A stretch of 64,000 nt of DNA, taken from contig JAQGDQ010002380.1 of the NCBI GenBank assembly GCA_030141605.1, positions 194,501 to 258,500 on the forward strand, written 5' to 3'. The position numbers and the translations under genes were made by a program. How positions within the stretch are numbered: the first letter of the stretch is position 1; each line of letters starts with the position of its first letter. Shown here piece by piece: positions 38,449 through 50,459 of the stretch. The stretch is from Tubiluchus corallicola. Its lineage: Eukaryota > Priapulida > Priapulimorpha > Priapulimorphida > Tubiluchidae. The notes beneath the pieces are model-generated. The model was not told the DNA's origin. It worked only from the letters and a program-made list of their open reading frames with translations, and ran no database searches.

Positions 38449-38695
38449 TCTGCTGCTACCGTTTTCGCTGTTGTTGCTGCTATTGTTGTCTTATTTTATC
38501 GTTGTTGTTGTTATTGTTTTTGTTGTTATATCGTTGCTGCTGTTGTTTCTGTCGCTATCGTTGTCGTTGTCGTCGTCGTTCTTGTTGTTGTCATTGTCGT
38601 TACCATTGTCGCTGTCGCTGTTGTTGTTCCTGTTATTTTTTGCAATTACTGCTGTTGTTGTTGCCGTTGCTGTGATTTTCTGGAATTTGTGAGTA
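38102..38695 (+). mobile_element. tRNA-headed SINE with long GCT/GTT tail (right arm)
   Basis: Starts with an A-box-like TATAGCCGAGTGGTCACGG, then a degenerate B-box (CTGGTTCAATACTTG near 38198). A unique body ends GCTAGTTTTATAGCAGGGGC and runs into about 280 bp of GCT, GTT and GTC triplets. The body from about 38243 onward is repeated inverted at 36976-37225. Confidence 0.55.
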
Positions 38696-39037
38696 AATAA
38701 AAACCCGCCATTGCTTATGTGTAACTCCATTTTATACCAAACGTGCTCAGGTGTCACAGTTCTCTCATGTTCTCAATATTCCCATAGCGCACCTGCTAGT
38801 GTTTGTGTTGGACCATAAATCAAACTAATTAGCGCGATCGCAAATTATTAGCTAGCTACATTGCTTCTATGATGTGCTTAATTAGCTCCTATAGCTCATC
38901 TGTTGTATCTACAAATGCAAGATTGCATTATAACTGATTATAGATAACAGCGTAGATGGATTTACAATCTGGAACAAAATGTACGTCATAAGCGAAAAGC
39001 TACATGGGAGCAAGAAAAGAAGAAAACATCAAGAGAA
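38696..39037. other. Intergenic DNA, nothing recognised
   Basis: No supported feature. Confidence 0.5.
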
Positions 39038-39440
39038 AAACTGCTTATTTATTTATTTATTCTATTTTAATCACACCCAATAGTAAAATAGAGTCTACAA
39101 TAAAAACAATATAATATAAAACACGTTGGCAAAGAACATACAAATAAAATATTTACAAGAGTGTGGTAAAGACACAAAGATATTAACTGCTTACATGTGT
39201 CCGTTGTGTACAAGGAATTTATGCAAGTTAACTTTATATAGGCGGTTTTTAAATAACTTAATATTTTATGCAGTTACGTGGGGTACACCATCAACATATG
39301 CAGGCAGTGAGTTCCAAATCGGTACAACACGATTTGAGAAAAATTGACCAAATGATACTTTAGCTCTTCGACGCACGAAAAGCTTGTTTACTGTTAGGAT
39401 AGTTGCTACAATTAAGTTTAAGTTTATTACACACCAAATG
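39038..39440 (-). pseudogene. LINE ORF2 3' fragment and 3' UTR
   Basis: The minus strand encodes RRRAKVSFGQFFSNRVVPIW followed by NSLPAYVDGVPHVTA. This is the 'FFSxRVVxxWNxLP' segment near the end of many LINE ORF2 proteins. A stop, a downstream LFKNRLYKVNLHKF remnant and a (AATA)n tail follow. No RT core remains. Confidence 0.65.
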
Positions 39441-39599
39441 AGAAGTAAACAATATACATTAAGATACATACATATACATACAAACATATACATCATATAA
39501 AAACATGCTATACACATTAAATTACGTACATACACAAAAAGCAGCATGATAATGAGGGGCGGTGTGGGGGAGACACGAAAAGCAAATGCTTCTTACATG

Positions 39600-40040
39600 T
39601 GCCTGTTAAATACTAAGAAAGCATTTAGATCGACATAATTTAGTCGCCGTATAAAAAAAGTTTGCATTGCGAGCTTTTGCTAATGGTGCATCATTTACAA
39701 TTTCTGGTAAACTACTCCAAATCGAAAAAAATGACCAAATATTTTTAGCAGATCGCTTGACATACATTTTAAGTGAGTTGGTACTTCTTGTCCGACTAGA
39801 TGTAGCAAATGAGAAAAATTTATCTCTGTCTATATCTACGTCTTTATGTATGATTTGATAACACAGTATAAATCTTTATCTAACCGTCTTTCCTCTAATG
39901 ATCTAAGAGTTAGAAAGTTCAATCGTAACGGATTTGACAAATAAGTAATGTTACCTGCCAGTTTGAATAGTTGGATTCACAGCGTCGATCACCGCAACAT
40001 ATTCTTGGGTTGATACGAAACGCGTAACGATATAAAAATC
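39600..40040 (-). pseudogene. Second LINE ORF2 3' fragment
   Basis: Minus-strand translation shows TLRSLEERRLDKDLYCVIK, and in another frame DKFFSFATSSRTRSTNSLK and NIWSFFSIWSSLPEIVNDA. This is the conserved LINE order 'LEERRxxxDL... FFS... WxxLP' with a frameshift between, so the copy is dead. It lies immediately upstream, on the same strand, of the previous fragment, but covers the same domain, so it is a separate insertion. Confidence 0.65.
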
Positions 40041-40795
40041 GCATTACGTGACTCAGTGACTCAGTGATACATTAATTAACAACATAGGTAAAACAGTAAT
40101 AATAACTATTTATGTAACTATGATGTGAAGTTGAAATTGTGATTAAAGTGAAAGTTGTCGTGTTTTCAAACTTTCATTTCTTTCCCTTATAACTCTTTTA
40201 CTTGAATTGAAACTTCATTTAACTTTTTATTGGTAATCTTCTTATTGATTATAGCTATAAAATTTTACTGTTTACTTTTTACTCGTGTAGTTATTTCTTG
40301 TGCCTAATAAATAAATAATAAATAATAAAAACGGTACTGTGTACTGTGTCAGCGTTGACTTCTCTTGCAGCAGCTTTATCTTCAAAGTTATACCCCCCCC
40401 CCCCAACCGAAAATATTACAGAGCTGAGCGTATACTGTAACGGACCAAGAAATACACAGCAGTCAACATGTCATTTGAACCAATAGCCGTTATGGTTGGC
40501 TGTTAGGAACTGCTTACAGCACTTCAATTTGCCGTGTATCATTTCACATTTGCAACTTAAACTCTGTGAAATAAGCAGTAATTGGAATAATGATATTTTA
40601 CCCTTAGTGGTAATAACAGTAATGTGCTTGCCCTTGAGGGACATTGTGCTTTTATAAGTAGCAGCTAAAATGTTACAACACAAATGGACCGCCGAGTGGC
40701 ATTAGCAGGCAGAAGATGGCAATCGCGTTGAAGGAAGACAATGAAGACGAAGAGGTTTAACTTCATCTGCGTCCAGAAGCATTAATCGTAATATC
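40041..40795. other. Intergenic DNA with a poly-C run near 40395
   Basis: No coding or repeat signal beyond the C run. Confidence 0.5.
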
Positions 40796-40804
40796 ATGAA
40801 AGAT

Positions 40805-42035
40805 ATACGAAGCTGTCTAGCTACCTACATAGCCACCCACCTAACTTCCTGCCTACCCACAGTCTGCCAACCTGCCTACCTACCTATAGGCACATCCTAC
40901 TTACCTACCAACCCTCTGCCTTCTTACCCACCTACCTACCTTCCTACCGACTTACCTACCGACCGACTGACCTACCTACCTATACCTAAATGCCTACCTA
41001 CCTGCCTACTTAGCTGCCTACCTAGATACCTGCTTTGCCTACCTATATGTACATCCTACTTACCTACCTACGCCCTGCCTTCTTACCTACTTACCTGCCT
41101 GCCTACCTACCTATCTACCAACCAACCTACCTTCCTACCCACCTACCTACCTACCTAACTAACAACCTATTGTTCGTATGCCTGCCTGCCTGCCTGCCTA
41201 TTCCCTGTTTGTACTATTCCCCTATATACCTGACCAGCTACTTACCTACGTATTTACCTACCTGCTTACCTTCTTACATACTACTTAGTACCCACTTACC
41301 TACCTGCCTACTTAGCTGCCTACCTAGATACCTGCTTTGCCTACCTATATGTACATCCTACTTACCTACCTACGCCCTGCCTTCTTACCTACTTACCTGC
41401 CTGCCTACCTACCTATCTACCAACCAACCTACCTTCCTACCCACCTACCTACCTACCTAACTAACAACCTATTGTTCGTATGCCTGCCTGCCTGCCTGCC
41501 TATTCCCTGTTTGTACTATTCCCCTATATACCTGACCAGCTACTTACCTACGTATTTACCTACCTGCTTACCTTCTTACATACTACTTAGTACCCACTTA
41601 CCTACCTGCCTACTTAGCTGCCTACCTAGATACCTGCTTTGCCTACCTATATGTACATCCTACTTACCTACCTACGCCCTGCCTTCTTACCTACTTACCT
41701 GCCTGCCTACCTACCTATCTACCAACCAACCTACCTTCCTACCCACCTACCTACCTACCTGCCTACCTAACTAACAACCTATTGTTCGTATGCCTGCCTG
41801 CCTGCCTATTCCCTGTTTGTTACTATTCCCCTATATACCTGACCAGCTGCTTACCTACGTATTTACCTACCTGCTTACCTTCTTACATACTACTTAGTAC
41901 CCACTTACCTACCTGCCTAGTGCCTACGTACTTACCCAATAGTGAGGCACATGCTTACTTAACACTAGGGCAGCACAGATCTAAAATTCTTTTGGAGTAA
42001 GTCTTACGAAACTGGCTCCACTATAACTTCCTACC
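40805..42035. repeat. CCTA/CCTG tetranucleotide satellite with ~302-bp higher-order unit
   Basis: The whole stretch is built of CCTA, CCTG, CTTA and similar tetramers. On top of that a unit containing TAGATACCTGCTTTGCCTAC and ATGTACATCCTACTTACCTA recurs with a period of 302 bp (the in-unit ATG is at 41035, 41337 and 41639). Copies are nearly identical. The 'YLPTYLPT' open frames are artefacts of a four-base repeat read in three. Confidence 0.96.
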
Positions 42036-44035
42036 TACCTAGGCAATTACTACTGCCCTGCTTTTCTGTGGTTCCTGCACCTAACGGTTGTCTATAGTTT
42101 GGTAAACAATGTGGAAAAGGCATCAACGCATCACTAAATCAGTATAGCGATAGATGATTATACGGTCGCGTATGTCAGTCCCTATTCCCCATACCATTCT
42201 AAATCTTTTATTACTCGAGATTATACAATCCCCAGTTGATAGGATGCGTGTCATACCCAATTTGCTGTGATTAAACTATTCAAGCGACAGATAAGATCGA
42301 ACAAGAGGCTTACTTCCACAGAAGCGCGCAAGAATAAGTGACAATTCTCACATGAATTCGTGAACAAGGCACAGAGTCTATTGGCGTATAATGGTTTTTA
42401 CATATCAGAAGGTTATTTGTCAAGATGGGTTACCATCCTCATAAGACATGGCGCCTTTAATCATATTTCCCTTTTAGTAATTGCAATCTTAAAGCAATCA
42501 AGCACTTCCTGGATGTGCTTCTGAGTTTTCAAATCTTTTTGAACAATTCTGGCGTGCCCTACGTGTCCAGAAATACTAAACGTTATTTTACATCTACAAT
42601 ACTTGGCTGAAACAAATAGTGAAGAAAAATGTTGGATTTTTTATTTTCGTTTGCCCGTGCAAGCCGACCAGCATTCAGAATAAAGGCAGCAAACACGATT
42701 TGGTAAAAATTACATTCTGTAGTAAACCGGAACTGTTACTGTTCACAGAGGAATGCTGACCTAGCATTGATCACTAAGTAAATTTATTCTCTATAGTCTT
42801 GGGGCTACTACTTAATCCCTGAAGAAGCTTGGGTAGCTTTATCCAAATAAGGAAAGATTTCTAAAACGGCAGAATTGTCAGATGTTCAAATGCTTAGCAG
42901 GTACTAACCAGAACGAGTGCTGCTTCACTTTGAAAAACTTTGAGGTTATGACGCCAATCTGACTCATCGTGGTACATGTATGTAAATAATGTACTTTCTC
43001 AGTATAGTATAGTCTTGGCCTAGTACATGCTTCATACTTAAATAATCCATACTAGACCAGTGTACCGTGTAGACCACGTGGTGTACTGCTTGGTTTTTTT
43101 TATCTGCCTTAAGCCGTACCACATATATATATACATTGTAATGTACAATGACTCCTGCTTTTAATCGAGAACAGAGAAAGGAAAGAGTGAATGAGCGAGA
43201 GAAGGAAAAAGAAATCAGAGATAGACAAAAGAAATTTAAAATTCAAAATTTTTAAGAAAAATAAACGTGACTAATTTATTTCTACTGGGAGTCCAGTTGT
43301 TCAGAGGCTAAAATTGGACATTGTCCAAAAATCAGATGGATTTTGGTCAAAATATGCGTGAGGAAGGCGTGATTCCGCGCATATTTTGTATCATTTTTCG
43401 AAAAATGGGTTATTTGTACATGGATGGGAACCTAATACGTTGGTAAACATCAGACGATGATACATTTAATGTACGATCTATAATGTAGTCAGGTACAGGC
43501 ATGCCACATTGCGTGTACATTATAAATGCACTTTACCTATATGTTGGTATTAGCAAATTACGAGTAGCGCATTGCGTTAGTGAACCGCCTCCGTTCTATA
43601 ACTGCGCCGAGGCTTTTGTTTGCTAAACAATTTTTCCCCAGGAAAATCAAAAAGTTCGTGTAATCTTTTGTCGTGAGATTATTCATACATTCACGCACCT
43701 GCATAGTGTATTTGTTTTGAAATAACGCCAGTCTAGCAGGTTCGTTGTGAAAGAAAATAGCAGCAAAGTTTATTAAATTTTCAGAGGAATTTACGTTATT
43801 AGAGTGAAGCCTTTGTACCTTTTAGCTGATAATGTTGTCAATATATAGTATTACAAAAAACTTAATCGAGCGCGCAATTCTGATAAGGTTAATTTTCGTG
43901 CCAGGACAAGCTACCTCATACTATGCTCCTAAAAATAAAATAATATATTCGTTTAATATATTAAGATTAGTTCCAAAGCTTCACAACAGGACTGAGGCAT
44001 CCAAGGCGTAGCAACAAGAACTTATTTATATAAGG
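42036..44035. other. Intergenic DNA, nothing recognised
   Basis: About 2 kb without supported features. Confidence 0.45.
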
Positions 44036-44040
44036 AAGCC

Positions 44041-44083
<43 letters not shown>

Positions 44084-44159
44084 TCTTTCTTTCTCTCTCT
44101 TTCTCCCCTCTCTCTTTCTCTCTCTCTCTCTTCATCACTCTCTCTCCCCTCTCTCTCCC

Positions 44160-44210
<51 letters not shown>

Positions 44211-44278
44211 ACTCTCTTTCTCTCTTTCTCTTACTCCCTCCTGTCTCTCTCTCTTTCTCTCTGTCTCTCTCTCTCTTT

Positions 44279-44354
<76 letters not shown>

Positions 44355-44410
44355 TCTCTCTCTCTGTCTCCTTCTCTCTCTCCCCATTCTCTCCCTTTTA
44401 TTTTCTCTCT
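44041..44410. repeat. (CT)n microsatellite, about 370 bp
   Basis: CTCT with TTTC, CCCC and CTGT interruptions. The poly-Arg/Glu frame on the minus strand is an artefact. Confidence 0.97.
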
Positions 44411-46238
44411 TCATCACGGAATAGTAAGCAGTATCAATAATGTGCACACGTTCCACACAGTGTTCGTTACATATGACAAACACATTTTTTAAAATTTATC
44501 CTGCAGACCTGCATACTTTACAGTTTAGTACTTTATGTAGTTGGTCATATTTACTGCCACTGATATTTATGACGAAGCAAAAAACCTTCATAAATCATAA
44601 ACAATAATATCAAGTAATCAGGCCTCATATTATTTGAAAGGTTTCATCTATTTTATACAATCTGCATGCGAGCCAAAACTGTTTAAATAATAGTTTACAT
44701 CAGTTCCATAATATTATTAATTTCACATATAACTGAAGGGTTTCACATTAAACTGCATGAAACACAATCATGTGGTGAATTGTTATTAGAGAAGAGTAAT
44801 TTCAGGATAAACTTTACCTAAACTGACCTGGCTCGGTGGTGGTATGCGATCGTGCCATTATTATTCGCTGGTATCAAATTACGAAGCGTCAATAAAATAC
44901 AAAATTAGAAATTTTCTGCATCGTCGAAAATGGCTGCTAAACTCGCTGAATAGCTAGAGAATAATTTGACATATATCAGTAAAATCGAGGTGAATCCGTT
45001 GAGAAAAAACCGTAAAATATGAAAAAATAACCAAATATTTCGCTCCTACCCAATGAATAGTTTCACAAAATAAAAAATGTTCGTCCTGCTGTAGAAAGTT
45101 TGTAATAAATACACAATTAACTAGATACACTATAGATTTAATAACCACTTATTTCGAAAGGTCTTAATTGTTCTGACTATTTAAATTACAGGCCAAAAAA
45201 TAAAATAAAACAATGCATAGCTTCGTAATTTACGATACGTCGTGGTACAACGTACATAAACTACATAAACTAATTCACGTCGTTATCTAATTATATTGAA
45301 CCATTAATATTGCTTTCTCTTACTTATATGTTTTTCAAGCTAAAGAAATAGCTTTTTGGTGCGTTATAAATCAAAAACTGTTTTAAGTTGTTTTGTGTCA
45401 ACTTCATCTCAAAAACAGCAAAACTTCTGAACTAAATAAAACAGTAAACACTCTATAAGCACTAGGAAAATAAACTGTTACAAGCGTTTTGCAAAAATAA
45501 ACTGTTACAAGCGTTTTGCAAAGACGGTGTTTTCTACACGTAATTTTGCCCACAGATATTTTATCTGCAAAAAGCAACGAAACATAAGCTTATCATTGGT
45601 ACTTGGCATTCTAATTAAGTAATATTTTTTATTTAAATAGGACAGCATTAGTTTCCAAACTGCACAACAATATTGAAGCGATCTTCGCAAGAGTTTACTT
45701 AACTGACATCGTACTTGGTGCATTGACTTTAAGTCTAACTCCTGTGTACGACATATATAAAAATATATTTTATGTTTCTTATCAATGTGCCGCCTCTCCA
45801 TATATTTATCCGGATGTTGTTACGTTTTTACTTTAGATAGAAAGTGATCTTGAACTACGCCGTTAGTTCCATTTTCCAAAATCAAAGGTAAAAAAGGTTT
45901 CACAGGCCCAACTGTTGGTTTTCTAGCTTCGCAGTATAGCAGACATAACATATTTTAAAACAGAATGATCAGTTAAGGTGTATATGTACAGAGGGTGATC
46001 TGGTTACACTGTAAGAGCTGAGCAAATTTACGGATGCGTGAAAATAAACAATAGATTTAATATGATAGCATTGTGAACAGAGATGGACAGCTCGTGGAAC
46101 GAGGGTCATTTGTTTTTCCACTCGTTGTTGGTTTTGTCATTAAATGCTGGTTAAATTCACAAGTGAGAACTTTAATTACCGTCACAGGGCTTTCTCGGGT
46201 TTATTTAAAGTTCACTGATTGTCTTCGTGTTAACTGTT
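44411..46238. other. AT-rich intergenic DNA; small 27-bp duplication
   Basis: AATAAACTGTTACAAGCGTT is repeated in tandem at about 45469-45522. Nothing else is recognised. Confidence 0.5.
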
Positions 46239-46734
46239 GTTAAATGCAGGGCCTATTTCAGCCTAAGCGAGGCCCCCTGGGGGGGGGGGGGGCGTTGGAC
46301 GGGCGCCACCATGGTTGGCGCCCAGAAAATTTTTGAACTGCTAGAACGCCGGAGAAGTATTTTCGAAGAGAAAATATGAAGTTATACAGTTGTTAAAGGA
46401 AAGAACAATTGAAAGAAAAACTGCTTTATTCTCAAGACCAGTCCTTAATACTTGTCAAATAGTCAAATAAAAAACAACATCTTTGCAATATGTGATACCG
46501 TACTCTCTCACTTCCGTACAAGCCGGTGTTAGAAATTCCGAAATTGAAAACAGCTGAACATCGCACCGAGCCGCTCAAGGCAAACGGCGCGCGTGCGGCA
46601 AGAGAGAGGGAGAGAGGAGACAGTATGTTCGCAAAAAGCAAAAAAAATGTTACTTCGGCGCGAGGCCCCCCTGGAAGGAGAGGCCCCAGGGAAGTAACCC
46701 ACTCCCCCCCCCTGAAATAGGCCCTGGTTAAATG
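46239..46734. mobile_element. hAT-like MITE with perfect TIRs and 8-bp target duplication
   Basis: The element spans 46247-46726 (480 bp). Its left end CAGGGCCTATTTCAG is exactly mirrored at the right end (CTGAAATAGGCCCTG). Identical 8-bp direct repeats GTTAAATG flank it (46239-46246 and 46727-46734). An 8-bp duplication and CAGGG-type ends are hallmarks of the hAT superfamily. It has no transposase and carries long G/C runs, making it far more GC-rich than its surroundings. The perfect duplication and TIR mean it inserted recently. Confidence 0.9.
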
Positions 46735-46939
46735 TATGTAATTAAAATATAACTGGTTAGTTAATTATGTCTGCCTTCATGTTTTTTTGTTAAGTAGCAG
46801 TTCAGTAACTCTCGTGGTGATATTGAGAAAAATGATTTACGTGGTGCGTGCTGCTAAAATATTGCATGTACACAGCACAGGTACAATACATTCTTAGACA
46901 TTTTGGTTACTCTGCAGAAAAGAGTGACCAGAGCTATAA

Positions 46940-47230
46940 ATAAATACCCCAATAAGTCTTCTCTTAATGTACAAAGTAGTTCAATTCCTTCAACTTTACT
47001 TTCAAACACTTAACTATCTGTTACTGTATCAATTTCTTTTCTTCAGGTCTGCTTAATCATTACCTATTTGGCTTTTGTTAACTACTTAATTAGTGCATAA
47101 TAGACTCTGCCTATATGAACTGGTTGCATGTTTGTAAAATTACCACTGGTGATGACAGCAGCAGCTTGTCGAAACGTTTGGTATGATTTTAGCAATTTAA
47201 AGTAAAAGTTTTAATACCGTTGTATTGCTT
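46940..47230 (+). mobile_element. Possible Penelope-like element 3' remnant
   Basis: GGTGATGACAGCAGCAGCTT followed by GTCGAAACGTTTGG recalls the block near Penelope-like element ends, which often carry a hammerhead ribozyme (CUGAUGA ... GAAA). A short stem GACA/TGTC sits where stem II should be. The C of CUGAUGA is G here, so it would be inactive. Low confidence. Confidence 0.3.
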
Positions 47231-48247
47231 TTAAAGTTCTATAAATGTTTTTAAGTGTCTGTAATAAAAATTAACTTCGTTATTTTGTAGATTTACTTGC
47301 CTTCCTCGTCACAGTAGGGAATATGTGTTTTTTTACTGTTACATAAGAGGAAGTGATTAAGAAAAGGCATAGGTTCGAGAAGTGATCTTTTCCCTAACTA
47401 ACACTGTTTAAATGTAACAAAGAATGTATGCCTAGCGATTATATAAAGCATTACTTGTAACACAAATTGCAAATAAAAATGTAAATTACTTTTGTGTAGG
47501 CTAAACGTCTTTTAGAAATGTGTACATAAAACTAATTCCTAAGCTTCACGTCGCAAAAAGGATGGCTAAAATTTTACTATGAATATATTCATCAACTCAG
47601 CAAGCCAAACAAAGGTGTAAGCTATATAATGTTCTACAGATTCGCTCGCTATTTGCCTTACGATATATCCTTTGCATAGGGAAGAGTACGCTTACAACAG
47701 AATTATGTGTTAGAAATTAGAATGTTAATATATATTTATTTTACAGTGCAACTTATTATAATGGATACTCCCACGAATCACGGTGAGCAACGTCAACGAT
47801 GCCCAGACTTTCAAATACGAGTTCTGTCCAATTCAAATCATGTAATGTTGCTGATTACGAGAATTTCGCACATTATCGCCTTGCATCATCCAAAATAGTC
47901 GAAACCCTAACATTCCACGCCAATGAGTCACGCGAAACTTGATTTACTGCACTGTCTGCTACCTTTTCTTTTACCCCTGTAAATTGATTTATTACTGGCG
48001 CCCATACAGAACCCGTTATCAGTTCAAAATTTGTGTCAGACTTCCACTGTCATCTACCCAGTGGACAATAAGAAGCCTGTAGCTATTTGCATTATAATGG
48101 TGAGCTGGCATCATTGCGTACGGTCACATGCAAATCTTGTTCCAGGAATTTCTGGTCGAAAGACTTGACCCGAATACTCATCTGGATGTTATTTTTGTTG
48201 TCCTTGTTGGAATTGGATAAGAGGCTGTGTAACCAACATTTACAATA
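47231..48247. other. Intergenic DNA, nothing recognised
   Basis: No supported feature. Confidence 0.5.
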
Positions 48248-48890
48248 GTAATTATAATAACAATAATTTCGTTTAGGACATAAGCCAGGTAATCCACCGT
48301 AGGTAATTCAATACTTATTTCCGTGGTGGTTCCAGTTATTACCCGCATGCGGAGCTGGATTATGGCTTTTTGGGGCCCCTACGTTAATGAAATTATGGGG
48401 CACCCTCAGACGAAGCCACCCCTACCTCGCCGCATCCGTCTTGAATATTTTTTTACTTGTGATATAGTTTAGCGACATTTAAGTAGGTTGAAATAAACTT
48501 ATTGCAAATTCTTTAAATAAACCAGAATAGCATGTCTTTTGTTTGTCAATAAAAATATTCTTTAAAAGAAATATCCCTATTTTAGTATTTATTGCCAACC
48601 AAATTAGCATATATTCCAACATAACCGTAGTGAAAAACACAAATGTCAACCAAAGTTTGAAAGCTCCCCCCCCCCCAAGCATGAGCAGTTCTAGGCTGCA
48701 ACCTACGCTGGCCTGTTGGATAATCCAGTCCTGCCCGCATGTTACTTCGATAATCATAAACACGTACGCTTATCAAAGAAGAACCATCGGTACCATTTTT
48801 AAATCTTTGGAATTTTTAAATCTGGACAGTTGGCCCGCAATCTCCACGGTAGTAAGCGAGCACGTTACCACTGAGCTATTCCCACACCCA
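48248..48890 (-). mobile_element. tRNA-type SINE copy, split by a MITE
   Basis: Outside the insertion it aligns with the SINE at 50850-51093: tail ATAATTTCGTTTAGGACATA, body with ACGTACGCTTATC and ATCGGTACCATTTTTAAAT, and a decayed tRNA-like head (GTAAGCGAGCACGTTACCAC, TGAGCTA). Removing the insert and one target copy leaves about 251 bp, the length of the intact copy. Confidence 0.82.
48342..48741. mobile_element. hAT-like MITE nested in the SINE, 8-bp target duplication
   Basis: The insert spans 48350-48733 (384 bp) between identical 8-bp repeats CCCGCATG (48342-48349 and 48734-48741). Its ends form an imperfect inverted repeat: CGGAGCTGGATTATGG on the left and, reverse-complemented, CAGGACTGGATTATCC on the right. 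It is noncoding and younger than the SINE it interrupts. Confidence 0.85.
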
Positions 48891-50000
48891 ATAACTATAG
48901 ACAAGTCAATAATGTTCCATCTAGCAGCAGTGTAACTGCACAGCTAAATAACACAAGGAGGACGTTTTCAACAGAACGACTGAACTACACCAAACAACAG
49001 GGGCAACTTTTGTAGATGGTGTGGTGCTGGTAGGAAGAGAACCTTTCATGAATGATAATCCTCTGCGATTTCAAATTAGGCACTCATATTGCGAACTAGC
49101 AACAGTTAACGTGGCAGTAGTAAGGCATTAAAGTTATTATGAAGTTCCAAGTAGGGTATGGAAGTTATTATAATTTTTGGTTTCGATGCTTAATAAATTA
49201 CTTAATAAAAAGCTGATTCGACTCCAATGTTTACATTGGAACTGGAAGTGGTGCTGAATTGTGAATGTGTGTGTAACGTATTTTGTTAATCATGTTTACT
49301 ATTGACAAGCTATCAGCATAGTAGTGTTAGTTTTTTGCTGGATTCACTGCTATGTTTACCTGTATTGAGAGCAGATTTCTTTTATTTTAGAATTCTCCCT
49401 GTCCACTACAACATGTGGTTGTTTCTTCTCCTCTTTTCCTTCTTCCTATCCCTAATCTTACTATTTTTTTCCATTCCATCATTTCTTCTTGCCCCAACCA
49501 TTCTTTCATTCTCTCATTTCCTGTCACCTCAACAAGCCAAGCTTTCAAGGTGTCATACAGCAACTCTTTTATTTGGTTAATTTGACTTCATCAACGTTTT
49601 TTAACCTATACTGTTTCTTTTTTTTCAATAATTTTGTACGTTGATGTATTGTATATGTATTGCTGGAGTGAAATAAATTGATTTTGATTTTTGAACATAG
49701 TCGTAATGGGAATAAACTATAATGATACGATGATGAATGTTTACAGGTTCTAAACTGTACTTTGCTCATCGGCTTTACTAGAAAACCTGTATACAGAGTT
49801 TGTATTGTTTTTGTATATTTTTGTAACTACAACACTTAGTGAAAACACATCGTGAAATCAGACGCGCCATACATTCTTGCTTTCAATGCCAGCTGGAGCC
49901 TGGGTCAGTTGCTTAGCGATAAATAACCTAAATTTGTTAATGTAAGTCACTACGGTTGCTAGATGGAGACTTACTTTTTGCATCAGACTGAATAACAATA
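48891..50000. other. Intergenic DNA, nothing recognised
   Basis: A 92-codon hydrophobic frame at 49302-49580 has no domain signature and is not called. Confidence 0.45.
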
Positions 50001-50004
50001 AAAA

Positions 50005-50005
<1 letters not shown>

Positions 50006-50067
<62 letters not shown>

Positions 50068-50147
50068 CAGCAGTAGCAGTAGCAGTAGCAGTAGCAGTAG
50101 CAGCATCAGCAGCAGCAGCAGCAGCAGTAGTAATAATAATAATAACT
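50006..50147. repeat. (AGT)n/(AGC)n/(AAT)n microsatellite
   Basis: Pure AGT triplets pass into AGC-rich and then AAT triplets. The poly-Leu frame on the minus strand is an artefact. Confidence 0.97.
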
Positions 50148-50459
50148 TGTAATTCATAATGGATCTATTTCAGATATTTTAGTATAATACAAGTACTGTC
50201 ATAATATTCATTCACAGACCAGTTAGCTCAAGGGAAAAGAATTTTCACCTCAAAAACTGCTATATATATATATATTATTTATATATCATCTATATATACA
50301 TTTATTTGCATATTATAATGCCATACATTGACAAGTTAGTATGATGGTAGCAATGTAAATTACTAAAGTAATTAATTAATTGAACAAAAGTGTTAGATAC
50401 ATAGTTTCAATTTCATCGTACGTAAATTCGGGTATTAATATTTCGTTGTTCAACGTTCA

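Noticed and set aside
40796-42000. Repeating 'YLPTYLPT' proteins of 120-145 residues
   Set aside because: A tetranucleotide repeat read in triplets gives such a 12-base periodic peptide; the ATGs sit inside the repeat unit.
44022-44483. 153-codon Arg/Glu-rich frame
   Set aside because: Product of a (CT)n microsatellite.
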